A stretch of 7,917 bases of DNA from an uncultured Clostridia bacterium (GCA_934643535.1 CAKUCE010000146.1:1-7917), one strand, 5' to 3'. Counted from the stretch's first letter, positions 1-5,681 are shown. The notes: generated from the sequence alone by a model not told the origin. Translations and numbers: made by a program.

Positions 1-2182
1 TCAGCGTTTTCGCCGTGATGCTGCCCTCAACGATCTTCTCGCCGCCGTCAATCGAAGCGTCCTGAATGTCGTCGTTGCCGATCTGTTTCAATGTGCTGGT
101 GACGCTGCCGTCCTCATCCACGGAAACGACATAAAAATGCCCGTCCTTTCCTTTTGCCACCAGCTCGCCTACGGTCAGGCTGACCAGATTGGCTTCCGTT
201 ACAGCGAGCTTGGCGATATACAGCTCGCCTGCAGTGCCCTGGGTGATAATAGCGGTATCCGTGGTCAGATCCCTGATACGCGCCCAGTCGATATCCGCCG
301 TCCGGATGCTGGCGCTGGCCACGGCGGCAATGGCTGCGGAAAGCGTCTGGATGGAGGCCCATTCAATGTCGGCGCCGGCGATATTGGCGGTGGTCAACTG
401 AGCGCGGCTGATCTTTGCAATGGCCGCGGAAAGCGAATCAATTTCCGCCCAGTTGACATGGGCGTTGACAATATTGGCGGCGGTGATCTGGGCGGCGGCA
501 ATGGCGGCGACGGAAACGTACAGCTCGTCCGTGGTAACGCTGCCCGCCGCCAGCTCCCGGATCCTGGCGGTCACCGCCGTCAGGGCGTTCACGTTCAGGG
601 TTTCGATCAGAGCTCTGGCGATATGGGCCTCCGTAATGGCCGCCGTCTGGATATGCGCGGAGCCAATGGCCGCGTTCCTGATTTTCAGCGAGCCTACGGA
701 ACCGTTGATCAGCTGTCCCGCCCCGATGGTATTCAGCGCCAGCTTGGAGCCGGTGATGGAGCCGGCGGCCAGCTGCCGGGAGGAGATACTCACGTCCTCC
801 AGGGTATCCGCCGCCGTGCCCAGGGTCATGGCGGTGTACTTCTGCAGCAGGCAGTCGTAGGTATACTGGGTCATGCGCATGGAAACCTCCACCGCCAGCC
901 GGGGAACGACGACCCGCACGCTGTCGCCCAGATAGATTTCCGATAAAATACCGAATTGCTTATATTCCTCGGTATTCCGCAGATTCAGAAAGTCCACCTT
1001 CAGCGTTACGTCAGGCAGATCACAGCCCGCGGCGTACTGGGCCTGCGCAGCCTGCCGCAATTCAACAAAGCACTGTTCCTTTGTTTTCGGCTTGTCCCCG
1101 TCGTCCGACTCTCTGACCTCGGAAACGGGCAGGTGCATCCATTTGGGATGGGGATAGCTATTCAGACAGGGGCTGTCCACGTACAGTTCCGGCAGATACA
1201 GCACGTTGCCGTCCCTGTCCTCTCCGGTTGGCAGAATACGGGTGGTCACGCCGGTTTCGTCCACGTCGTAGGAAATCCCCAGCAGATTTTTTCCTTCACG
1301 AATCTGTATATCCGTATCCCGGCCCACCCGCTGAACCAGATACACGTCGTACCAGTCCCGGGCCAGCTCGCCCTGGTATTTGCCTGTCACGCCGTCCTCT
1401 CCCAGCAGGGCTTCCACAGGGTTCACGTTCTGAAAGGAAACGTCCTGGGCTGTACCGGAAAGATCGGAATAGAAGCGGAAGCCGTGAGGCGACAGGCAGC
1501 GCTCCGACAGTCCTTTCACCACGGCGGCTCCGGAAGCGGCGGGAGAGGGGCGATACTCCCGCACCATGTTGTCCAGCAGGTCGTAGAAAATATGGCGGGC
1601 GTACACAGTGACGCGGGTCAGCTCCGGCACGACCCGGTAAATGCGGAAGGGCTGGTCCCGCAGGGGGCGGCTTTCCGCTACGGAGCGGACCGCCTCTGTA
1701 AAGGTGGCTTCCGTGCGGCTGTGCCGGAGAAAGCGGGCGTCCATATAGCCCCGTTTGCCGTCCGGCAGGACGGCCTCGTACCAGCCGGCGTTGGACGTAT
1801 CCAGCACGTTGACGGAAGTACCATGCGGGTACTGCTGAAGGACCTTGTAATGGGTCCCGGGGCCGGTTCTCAGCCGCAGGGTACCCTTTCGCACGGAGGC
1901 AAAGTCCCTGTCCGTATCCACCGCGTACACATCGCAGCCGTATTCCGTGCCGGTGAAGGAGGCGGAGAAGTTGACTGCCGGAGTCATGGCGGCGGGAACG
2001 GGCGCCCGCAGAATGTACCCCTCCGACAGGCGAGACCACCGGTTGTCCTCGTCGATGGGATGAACCAGCGTCAGCTCCCATTCCCCGTTGAGGGTTTCCG
2101 TGACAGTGCAGGAAAGGGGCCGGACCACGCCCAGGCCGTTGTTGGAAAAATCGGCGCAGTCGGGCGGATAAACGCAGATCAT
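1..2182 (-). CDS. Phage tail-tip / tail-associated protein (minor structural protein), 3' end off window
   Basis: The frame is open from ATG at 2182 to the window edge, 727 codons without a stop, so the C-terminus is missing. An AGGAGGTG at 2191-2198 with 8 nt spacing fixes the start. The N-terminus (MICVYPPDCADFSNNGLGVV, then a segment with NGEWELTL) resembles the N-terminal region of phage minor structural or antireceptor proteins of Firmicutes siphoviruses, which form the tail tip after Dit. Residues about 97-152 look like a bacterial SH3 domain (V-R-K-G..LRLRTGPG....GW.....G..GY....FL), inserted in the N-terminal third. From about residue 460 the chain becomes low-complexity, Ala/Ile/Thr-rich and repetitive, as in beta-helical or fibre-like shafts; residues about 568-660 follow a 30-residue period. 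I see no peptidase or lysozyme motif. A tail-tip structural role in adsorption is well supported by neighbours and N-terminus; any enzymatic activity is unproven. The overlapping open frame at 1296-2264 is a GC-driven shadow. Confidence 0.85.
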   Translation of the reverse strand, partial: MICVYPPDCADFSNNGLGVVRPLSCTVTETLNGEWELTLVHPIDEDNRWSRLSEGYILRAPVPAAMTPAVNFSASFTGTEYGCDVYAVDTDRDFASVRKGTLRLRTGPGTHYKVLQQYPHGTSVNVLDTSNAGWYEAVLPDGKRGYMDARFLRHSRTEATFTEAVRSVAESRPLRDQPFRIYRVVPELTRVTVYARHIFYDLLDNMVREYRPSPAASGAAVVKGLSERCLSPHGFRFYSDLSGTAQDVSFQNVNPVEALLGEDGVTGKYQGELARDWYDVYLVQRVGRDTDIQIREGKNLLGISYDVDETGVTTRILPTGEDRDGNVLYLPELYVDSPCLNSYPHPKWMHLPVSEVRESDDGDKPKTKEQCFVELRQAAQAQYAAGCDLPDVTLKVDFLNLRNTEEYKQFGILSEIYLGDSVRVVVPRLAVEVSMRMTQYTYDCLLQKYTAMTLGTAADTLEDVSISSRQLAAGSITGSKLALNTIGAGQLINGSVGSLKIRNAAIGSAHIQTAAITEAHIARALIETLNVNALTAVTARIRELAAGSVTTDELYVSVAAIAAAQITAANIVNAHVNWAEIDSLSAAIAKISRAQLTTANIAGADIEWASIQTLSAAIAAVASASIRTADIDWARIRDLTTDTAIITQGTAGELYIAKLAVTEANLVSLTVGELVAKGKDGHFYVVSVDEDGSVTSTLKQIGNDDIQDASIDGGEKIVEGSITAKTL
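271..540 (-). repeat. 90-bp (30-residue) repeat in the tail-tip gene
   Basis: Matching words recur exactly 90 bp apart: atatccgccg/atattggcgg at 291, 381 and 471, and atggcYgcggaaagcg at 330 and 420. A looser third copy starts near 501, 81 bp further. In protein this is a unit of the form W-A-x-I-x-x-L-S/T ... A-A-I-A ... T-A-N/D-I. Such regular Ile/Ala repeats suit a beta-helix or fibre shaft. The copy boundaries are approximate. Confidence 0.6.
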
Positions 2183-2190
2183 GGGGATAA

Positions 2191-2198
2191 CACCTCCT
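2191..2198 (-). promoter_or_regulatory. Ribosome binding site of the tail-tip gene
   Basis: On the minus strand this reads AGGAGGTG, a near-perfect match to the 16S anti-SD sequence, 8 nt before ATG at 2182. It decides this start over the earlier ATG at 2264, which opens an unrelated frame. It lies just past the terminator at 2207-2237, so translation is well equipped, but transcription must either read through the terminator or start in a gap of about 25 bp. Confidence 0.8.
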
Positions 2199-2206
2199 GA
2201 CAGGGC

Positions 2207-2237
2207 ATAAAGAAAGCGCCGTCCCTGCGGACAGCGC
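2207..2237 (-). terminator. Rho-independent terminator after the small gene
   Basis: The minus strand forms a 9-bp GC-rich stem (GCGCTGTCC / GGACGGCGC, one G-T wobble) with a GCAG loop, followed directly by TTTCTTTAT. It begins 23 bp after the stop of the 89-residue gene and ends 24 bp before the tail-tip start. It is one-directional, because no T-run follows it on the plus strand. It closes the recD2 transcription unit. Confidence 0.85.
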
Positions 2238-2260
2238 CGTGTCATGCCGTTTCACTATTC

Positions 2261-2530
2261 TCATGTCAGCTGTTTCAGATCCTGGGCGTAGGCTTTCCCG
2301 TCAAAGGGCACGCCGTCATGCAGCGTCGTGCAGAGGTACTTCAGCATAACGGCGGCGATCCTTTCCTTTGCCTGCTCCTCGGATAGTCCGGCCGCCTTCC
2401 ATCGCGCCAGCGCTTCTCCGACTTCAGGCGGCGTTTTGTCACGAACCTGGTTCTCGACCGCATCCAGCAGCAGCGCCTTCAGAAACGGATTAGGCTGGAT
2501 GCTTTCTTCAAAATCATGCACTGGATTCAT
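2261..2530 (-). CDS. Small protein of unknown function (89 aa), downstream of recD2
   Basis: Begins MNPVHDFEESIQPNPF and ends LKQLT, 89 residues. It is hydrophilic and acidic, looks mostly helical (EEQAKERIAAVMLKYL in the middle), and has no signal peptide, membrane segment or obvious catalytic motif. The N-terminal style (MNPV.DFEES..PNPF) resembles small uncharacterised proteins I recall from Clostridia, but I cannot name a family. It starts 45 bp after the recD2 stop and is followed by a terminator, so the two genes are probably one operon; a shared role is inference only. Start choice is uncertain. The only SD-like sequence, GGAGG, abuts the ATG with no spacer, whereas GTG at codon 4 (2519-2521) would have 9 nt. 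An in-frame TGA lies seven codons upstream of the ATG. The frame and coding nature look sound. Confidence 0.7.
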   Translation of the reverse strand: MNPVHDFEESIQPNPFLKALLLDAVENQVRDKTPPEVGEALARWKAAGLSEEQAKERIAAVMLKYLCTTLHDGVPFDGKAYAQDLKQLT

Positions 2531-2535
2531 CCTCC
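2531..2535 (-). promoter_or_regulatory. SD-like GGAGG directly abutting the start codon
   Basis: The minus strand reads ...GAATGGAGG followed at once by ATG (2530). A zero-nucleotide spacer is unusual. The same GGAGG is 9 nt from GTG at 2521, which favours a product 86 residues long starting at Val4, unless the MNPV N-terminus is conserved in relatives. Confidence 0.45.
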
Positions 2536-2575
2536 ATTCGATCTGCCGTCAGGATTCCGTTGCTGCTCCTGCTCT

Positions 2576-4699
2576 TTACGCCTGCAGTCTTTCCTTCAGT
2601 CTGGTGTTTCGGCTGGCGACGGTCACGTTCCGCACGGCGTATCCGACCGCCTTTTTCGTTCCCACCAGCACCAGCAGCTTTTTCGCCCGGGTGACGCCCG
2701 TATAGAGAAGATTTCGCTGCAGCATGACAAAGTGGGTCATCAGCATGGGCATGACCACGATGGGGTATTCGCTGCCCTGGGATTTGTGGATGGTGACGGC
2801 GTAGGCCTGCGCCAGCTCGTCCAGCTCCGTTACGTCGTATTCTACTTCCCGGTCGTCGAAACGGACGCGAAGATTTCTCTCTTCCAGATTCAGCGCTGAA
2901 ATCGTTCCAACGTCTCCATTGAAGACTTCCTTGTCATAGTTGTTCCGGATCTGCATCACCTTGTCGTAAAGCCGGAAGCTGTATCCGCTGCGGCGCAGGC
3001 ATGTCTCCGACGGATTCAGCGCCTCCTGCAGCAGCGTATTCAGGTTGGCCGCTCCCACCGCGCCCCGCTGCATGGGCGTCAGCACCTGGATTTCCGAGGG
3101 AAGCACCTGCCGGTATTTGGGCAGCCTTGTCTTCACCAGCCTGACAATCTCCTGAGCGGTGGTTTCCGGCTCCTCGGCCGGAACGAAGAAAAAGTCCGTT
3201 CCCGCGCCGTTGCTCAGGTCGGGGAACTCCCCGGCGTTGATCCGGTGAGCGTTCAGGATAATGCGGCTGCTCTGCGCCTGCCGGAAGATCCGCGTCAGGC
3301 GTACCACCGGGAACACGCCGGAATCGATGATATCCCGCAGCACGTTCCCCGCGCCCACGGAGGGAAGCTGGTCCACATCTCCTACCAGAATCAGCTGCAT
3401 TCGGGGCGGGATCGCCTTGAGCAGGGCGTTCATCAGGATCACGTCGATCATGGAACACTCGTCCACAATGAGCACGTCCCCCTCCAGCCGGTTCTCCTCG
3501 TTGCGCTGATAGCCCTCCGGGGGCTTGAACTCCAGCAGGCGGTGGATGGTTCTGGCTTCCATGCCCGTGGTCTCGGTCATCCGCTTTGCGGCGCGGCCTG
3601 TGGGAGCCGCCAGCAGGATACGCTTGCCCCGGGAGCAGAGCACTGCGATCATGCCCAGGGTCGTGGTGGTCTTGCCGGTGCCCGGGCCGCCCGTCAGCAC
3701 CATTACTTTGGAAACCGTGGCCTTCAGAATGGCGTCCTTCTGGATCTCATCGTATTGAAGCCCGGTCTTTTTCGCAAGCCGCTCAAAGTCTGCGCGGGCT
3801 TCGGACGGGAGACCGTCCGTATCAGCCGCCAGCCTTTTCAGCTTTGCCGCCACGCCGATCTCGGCGTAGTAAAAGGGCGGCAGATAAATGGCCTCGCCGT
3901 CCTGCTTCAGATCCTCTGTGCCCAGCATCGCTTCCAGGGCGGCGGAGATGGATTCTCTTTTCGCTTCCAGCAGTTCCTCGGCCTTTCGGAGCAGCTGCTC
4001 CTGCTCGGCGTACACATGCCCCTCGTCCGCCAGCGCATTCAGGGTGTAAAGAATCCCGCTGCGGCAGCGGAGAGGGTCGTCTTTGGCAAAGCCCAGCTTT
4101 TCCGCCAGTCCGTCCGCTGTTTTAAAGCCCACGCCCCAGATATCGTCCGCAAGGCGGTAGGGATTCTCCCTGACCACCTGAATGCTTTCGTTGCCGTAAA
4201 CCTTGTAGATCTTCGCCGCGAAGGACGTGCTGACGCTATGGCTCTGGAGAAAGAGCATGATGTTCCTGATCTCCTTCTGCTTTTCCCAGCTGTCCCGGAT
4301 CATCTGAACCCGCTTTTCTCCAATGCCGGGAACCAGCAGCAGCCGGTCTGTTTCCTCTTCGATCACCGTCAGGGTATCCGTGCCGAATGTCCGGACGATC
4401 CGTCCGGCGAATTTGGGCCCCACGCCCCTGATCAATCCGCTGCCCAGGTATTTCTCAATGCCGTAGACGGTGGCCGGCATGGTTTCTTCCCATTTCTCCG
4501 CACAGAACTGATTCCCGTACTTGGGATCCACCTTCCAGTCCCCCTGAAGCAGCAGAACAGAACCCACGTTTACGTCCAGCAGGTTGCCCACCACCGTCAC
4601 CAGATCCTTGTAGTTCCTGACGGCGGCGCGAAGCACGGTATAGCCGTTTTCCGGGTTCTGATAGGTGATCCTTTCCACCACACAGCGCAGCGTGATCAT
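2576..4699 (-). CDS. recD2: RecD2-family ATP-dependent 5'-3' DNA helicase
   Basis: Intact, 707 residues, close to Deinococcus RecD2 (about 715) and somewhat shorter than Bacillus YrrC. A superfamily 1B helicase acts in the cytoplasm, unwinding DNA 5'-3' with ATP; RecD2 works in repair and fork maintenance without RecBC. The N-terminal region (1-70) matches the RecD2-type extension, followed by helix-hairpin-helix segments at about 88-106 (GLIRGVGPKFAG), 120-138 (LLVPGIGEKR) and 187-204 (IWGVGFKTADG). Helicase motifs in order: Walker A GGPGTGKTTT (337-346), Ia APTGRAAKRM (365-374), Walker B LIVDECS with D413/E414, III LVGDVDQLPSVGAGN (438-452), IV LTRIFRQA (468-475), V VTIHKSQGSEYP (635-646), VI LLYTGVTRAKK (664-674). 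All key residues are present, so it should be active. GAGG at 4709-4712, 9 nt from ATG, supports the start. It is transcribed from its own promoter (4734-4762). A housekeeping-type helicase inside a tail module is odd. Confidence 0.95.
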   Translation of the reverse strand: MITLRCVVERITYQNPENGYTVLRAAVRNYKDLVTVVGNLLDVNVGSVLLLQGDWKVDPKYGNQFCAEKWEETMPATVYGIEKYLGSGLIRGVGPKFAGRIVRTFGTDTLTVIEEETDRLLLVPGIGEKRVQMIRDSWEKQKEIRNIMLFLQSHSVSTSFAAKIYKVYGNESIQVVRENPYRLADDIWGVGFKTADGLAEKLGFAKDDPLRCRSGILYTLNALADEGHVYAEQEQLLRKAEELLEAKRESISAALEAMLGTEDLKQDGEAIYLPPFYYAEIGVAAKLKRLAADTDGLPSEARADFERLAKKTGLQYDEIQKDAILKATVSKVMVLTGGPGTGKTTTTLGMIAVLCSRGKRILLAAPTGRAAKRMTETTGMEARTIHRLLEFKPPEGYQRNEENRLEGDVLIVDECSMIDVILMNALLKAIPPRMQLILVGDVDQLPSVGAGNVLRDIIDSGVFPVVRLTRIFRQAQSSRIILNAHRINAGEFPDLSNGAGTDFFFVPAEEPETTAQEIVRLVKTRLPKYRQVLPSEIQVLTPMQRGAVGAANLNTLLQEALNPSETCLRRSGYSFRLYDKVMQIRNNYDKEVFNGDVGTISALNLEERNLRVRFDDREVEYDVTELDELAQAYAVTIHKSQGSEYPIVVMPMLMTHFVMLQRNLLYTGVTRAKKLLVLVGTKKAVGYAVRNVTVASRNTRLKERLQA

Positions 4700-4733
4700 G
4701 GGCTTTTACCTCGTTCATGCAGGATTCCCTTAT

Positions 4734-4762
4734 ATTATAACGTGTCCCGGCTTTTTCCTCAA
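4734..4762 (-). promoter_or_regulatory. Sigma-A promoter of recD2
   Basis: On the minus strand, -35 TTGAGG (4757-4762), exactly 17 bp spacer, -10 TATAAT (4734-4739, perfect consensus). Transcription should begin near 4727, giving a leader of about 28 nt with GAGG 9 nt before the recD2 ATG. It allows the helicase and the small gene to be expressed independently of the tail genes, for example in the lysogen. Confidence 0.8.
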
Positions 4763-4768
4763 GTAAAG

Positions 4769-4828
4769 TCGTTCCAACAGCAGTTTTTCTTTGCAGGCAC
4801 AGACAGGTTCTTCTTTCTTCTGGAACGA
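4769..4828. repeat. 8-bp inverted repeat upstream of the recD2 promoter
   Basis: TCGTTCCA (4769-4776) and TGGAACGA (4821-4828) are exact inverted copies 44 bp apart, the nearer one 6 bp upstream of the -35 hexamer. It could be paired operator half-sites or chance; it does not fit the spacing of a Gram-positive LexA box. Confidence 0.3.
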
Positions 4829-4843
4829 TTTACAAGTTTGCCC

Positions 4844-4872
4844 TTGGCTTATTCAGGCTGCAGTGATATAAT
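4844..4872 (+). promoter_or_regulatory. Plus-strand extended -10 promoter candidate
   Basis: -35-like TTGGCT (4844-4849), 17 bp spacer, and TGATATAAT (4864-4872), that is a perfect TATAAT with the extended TGn. Transcription would start near 4879 and run toward the hairpin at 4911-4956 and antisense into the 3' end of the Dit gene. No credible plus-strand gene follows. The 126-residue frame at 4902-5282 lacks an RBS and lies mostly opposite Dit. Confidence 0.5.
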
Positions 4873-4879
4873 AAAAGTA

Positions 4880-4899
4880 AGAAGAGTGATCACGCTTCT
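4880..4899. promoter_or_regulatory. 20-bp dyad, possible operator
   Basis: AGAAGAGTGATCACGCTTCT is a palindrome with one mismatched pair (A4885/G4894) and the core GTGATCAC. It sits at about +1 to +20 of the plus-strand promoter candidate, the classical place for a repressor site. The binding protein is unknown and not encoded in this window. Confidence 0.45.
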
Positions 4900-4910
4900 G
4901 TATGCCTTAC

Positions 4911-4956
4911 TGTCCCGTCTCGCAGTTTCCGAAAGGGAGCTGCGACAGGCGGGACA
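4911..4956 (+). other. Long hairpin with GAAA tetraloop (candidate structured RNA element)
   Basis: The plus strand pairs TGTCCCG (4911-4917) with CGGGACA (4950-4956), continues through a G-T wobble and two pairs, has a 2-nt bulge (4945-4946), then pairs CGCAG with CTGCG and on to CC/GG, closed by a GAAA loop at 4931-4934. In total about 20 pairs, including three G-T wobbles. GAAA is a GNRA loop only when read on the plus strand, which matches the promoter candidate 40 bp upstream. No T-run follows on either strand, so it is not a canonical intrinsic terminator. It may still stall or protect transcript ends. Confidence 0.55.
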
Positions 4957-4960
4957 GACG

Positions 4961-4969
4961 ATTATACCA
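4961..4969 (-). promoter_or_regulatory. TGnTATAAT at the true Dit stop, minus strand
   Basis: TGGTATAAT on the minus strand is a perfect extended -10. Its bases also form the Leu-Val-stop end of the displaced Dit frame. I see no TTGACA-like -35 at 16-18 bp. A start near 4954 would place the hairpin at the very 5' end of the transcript. Weak candidate only. Confidence 0.25.
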
Positions 4970-5048
4970 GAAAGCGCCAGTTGGGCTGGATCTCCACCAG
5001 GCTCACGTTCCCGGTCCAGCTGACGGCGTTGGTTCCGGCCTGCAGCAA
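4962..5048 (-). other. Displaced C-terminal codons of the Dit gene (after frameshift)
   Basis: Read in the -1 frame from the T-run, the minus strand continues GDF-LLQAGTNAVSW...PNWRFLV and stops with TAA at 4962-4964, 28 residues. This is the usual style of the C-terminus of this Dit family (GTNAVSWTGN....I.PNWR). The annotated frame instead ends in CCRPEPTPSAGPGT at 5003. The protein is therefore restored to about 232 residues by one extra T or by -1 slippage at 5047-5050. Confidence 0.75.
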
Positions 5049-5659
5049 AAGTCTCCGCTCATGGCGCTGTTCAGGCTGTCCAGTCCTTTATACGCCTCCT
5101 GCAGAGGCGTATCCAGCGTAATGCTGCCGTCGATGTTTTCCAGTTCCACAAGGGTCATGCCGATCATGAGGGTAATGGTTCCGCTGCCGTACACGGTCAC
5201 CACAGGCTCGGAGGCTACGGTTTCGGGGTTCGTGACGAACGCGCCCGATTCCACCACCGTAATGGCGGGAACGTTTTCCTGATACCAGAAGGGTTTGCAG
5301 CGGAAGTTGACTGAAAAGCTGCGATGGGGATTGCCCCGCAGCACCTTTTCAAAAGGAATCTGATTCACGATCCGAGCATGATAAAACCCGCCCGGACGGT
5401 TGGCGAACGTGACCTTCCCGCCGCCCCTCAGCCACGCGGCCACGGCGGGGATTTTCGCCGGGTCGGGGAGCAGGCACTGCGCCGTCAGGAGCAGATCGTC
5501 GTACACCGCGTCCCCTTCCAGCGTGGTCAGGCTACCGGAGCGGCCGGGGATATTGGTGAAGGTCGCACGTTCAGCGGGTATTGTCATCGGCGGCTGTTCC
5601 AGCACATGAATCCCATATTCCGTGCATTTTACGCCGTTCCAGATGAACCAGTCGTTCAC
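5003..5659 (-). CDS. Distal tail (Dit-like) phage protein, frameshifted near the C-terminus
   Basis: GTG start at 5659 preceded by AAGGAGAGG (5669-5677), 22 bp after the tape measure stop; 218 residues as read. The sequence has the pattern of the Dit / phage tail family: FIWNGVKCTEYGIHVLEQPP (6-24), a PGRSGSLTTLEGDAVYDD segment (39-55), GKVTFANRPGGFYHARI (81-97) and LRGNPHRSFSVNFRCKPFWY (107-126), then a beta-rich C-terminal half. Dit rings connect the tail tube to the tail-tip protein and form the baseplate hub in siphoviruses of Gram-positive hosts. Its place directly after the tape measure protein agrees. From residue 204 the frame is wrong: the last 14 residues are out-of-frame, and the expected ending lies in the -1 frame (4962-5048). 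A base lost from a T-run, a sequencing error or programmed slippage would all explain it. Confidence 0.88.
   Translation of the reverse strand: MNDWFIWNGVKCTEYGIHVLEQPPMTIPAERATFTNIPGRSGSLTTLEGDAVYDDLLLTAQCLLPDPAKIPAVAAWLRGGGKVTFANRPGGFYHARIVNQIPFEKVLRGNPHRSFSVNFRCKPFWYQENVPAITVVESGAFVTNPETVASEPVVTVYGSGTITLMIGMTLVELENIDGSITLDTPLQEAYKGLDSLNSAMSGDFCCRPEPTPSAGPGT
5047..5050 (-). other. Frameshift site in the Dit gene (T4 run)
   Basis: The coding strand reads GGA GAC TTT TGC TGC. Restoring the family C-terminus needs GGA GAC TTT TTG CTG, five T instead of four. A homopolymer is a common place for a true deletion, a read error, or -1 slippage. Confidence 0.7.
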
Positions 5660-5668
5660 AGGGAAGCA

Positions 5669-5677
5669 CCTCTCCTT
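5669..5677 (-). promoter_or_regulatory. Ribosome binding site of the Dit gene
   Basis: AAGGAGAGG on the minus strand, 9 nt before the GTG at 5659. It supports the non-ATG start, since the first internal ATG is codon 25, inside the conserved EQPPMTIPAE segment. Confidence 0.7.
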
Positions 5678-5681
5678 CGGC

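Larger units (their letters stand above)
4700..4961. other. Signal-rich intergenic region between Dit and recD2
   Basis: About 260 bp without a credible protein gene and visibly more AT-rich than its surroundings. It contains the recD2 promoter (minus), an 8-bp inverted repeat just upstream of it, a plus-strand extended -10 promoter with a 20-bp dyad at its start, and a large hairpin. Tail operons are usually packed with gaps of tens of bases, so a gap of this size at this place supports a cassette boundary. Confidence 0.7.

Noticed and set aside
137..946. Gly/Asp-rich 269-residue plus-strand frame that looks like a repeat protein
   Set aside because: Its apparent repeats are the complement of the 90-bp repeats of the tail-tip gene.
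956..2200. 414-residue plus-strand open frame opposite the tail-tip gene
   Set aside because: Composition typical of an antisense shadow, no domain, no RBS; the minus strand is clearly coding.
1296..2264. 322-residue minus-strand open frame overlapping the tail-tip gene, starting with an ATGA overlap of the small gene stop
   Set aside because: Its product is Arg/Gly/Pro-rich with no recognisable domain, its start lies upstream of the terminator without a good RBS, and the frame from 2182 gives a coherent tail protein.
4455..4718. Overlapping minus-strand frame starting at ATG 4718, upstream of recD2
   Set aside because: It would start only about 9 nt into the predicted transcript, has no usable RBS, and is out of frame with recD2.
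4769..4828. LexA/SOS box upstream of recD2
   Set aside because: The GAAC/GTTC arms are 44 bp apart rather than 4 bp and in the wrong layout for a Gram-positive LexA site.
4911..4956. Hairpin as an intrinsic terminator for the tail operon
   Set aside because: No T-run follows on either strand, so it lacks the release element.
3245..5023. 592-residue plus-strand open frame antisense to recD2
   Set aside because: His/Gln/Arg-rich shadow of a GC-rich coding strand; recD2 motifs are complete on the other strand.
4902..5282. 126-residue plus-strand frame downstream of the plus-strand promoter candidate
   Set aside because: No ribosome binding site, starts just before the hairpin, and mostly antisense to Dit; more likely the promoter, if real, makes a noncoding RNA.
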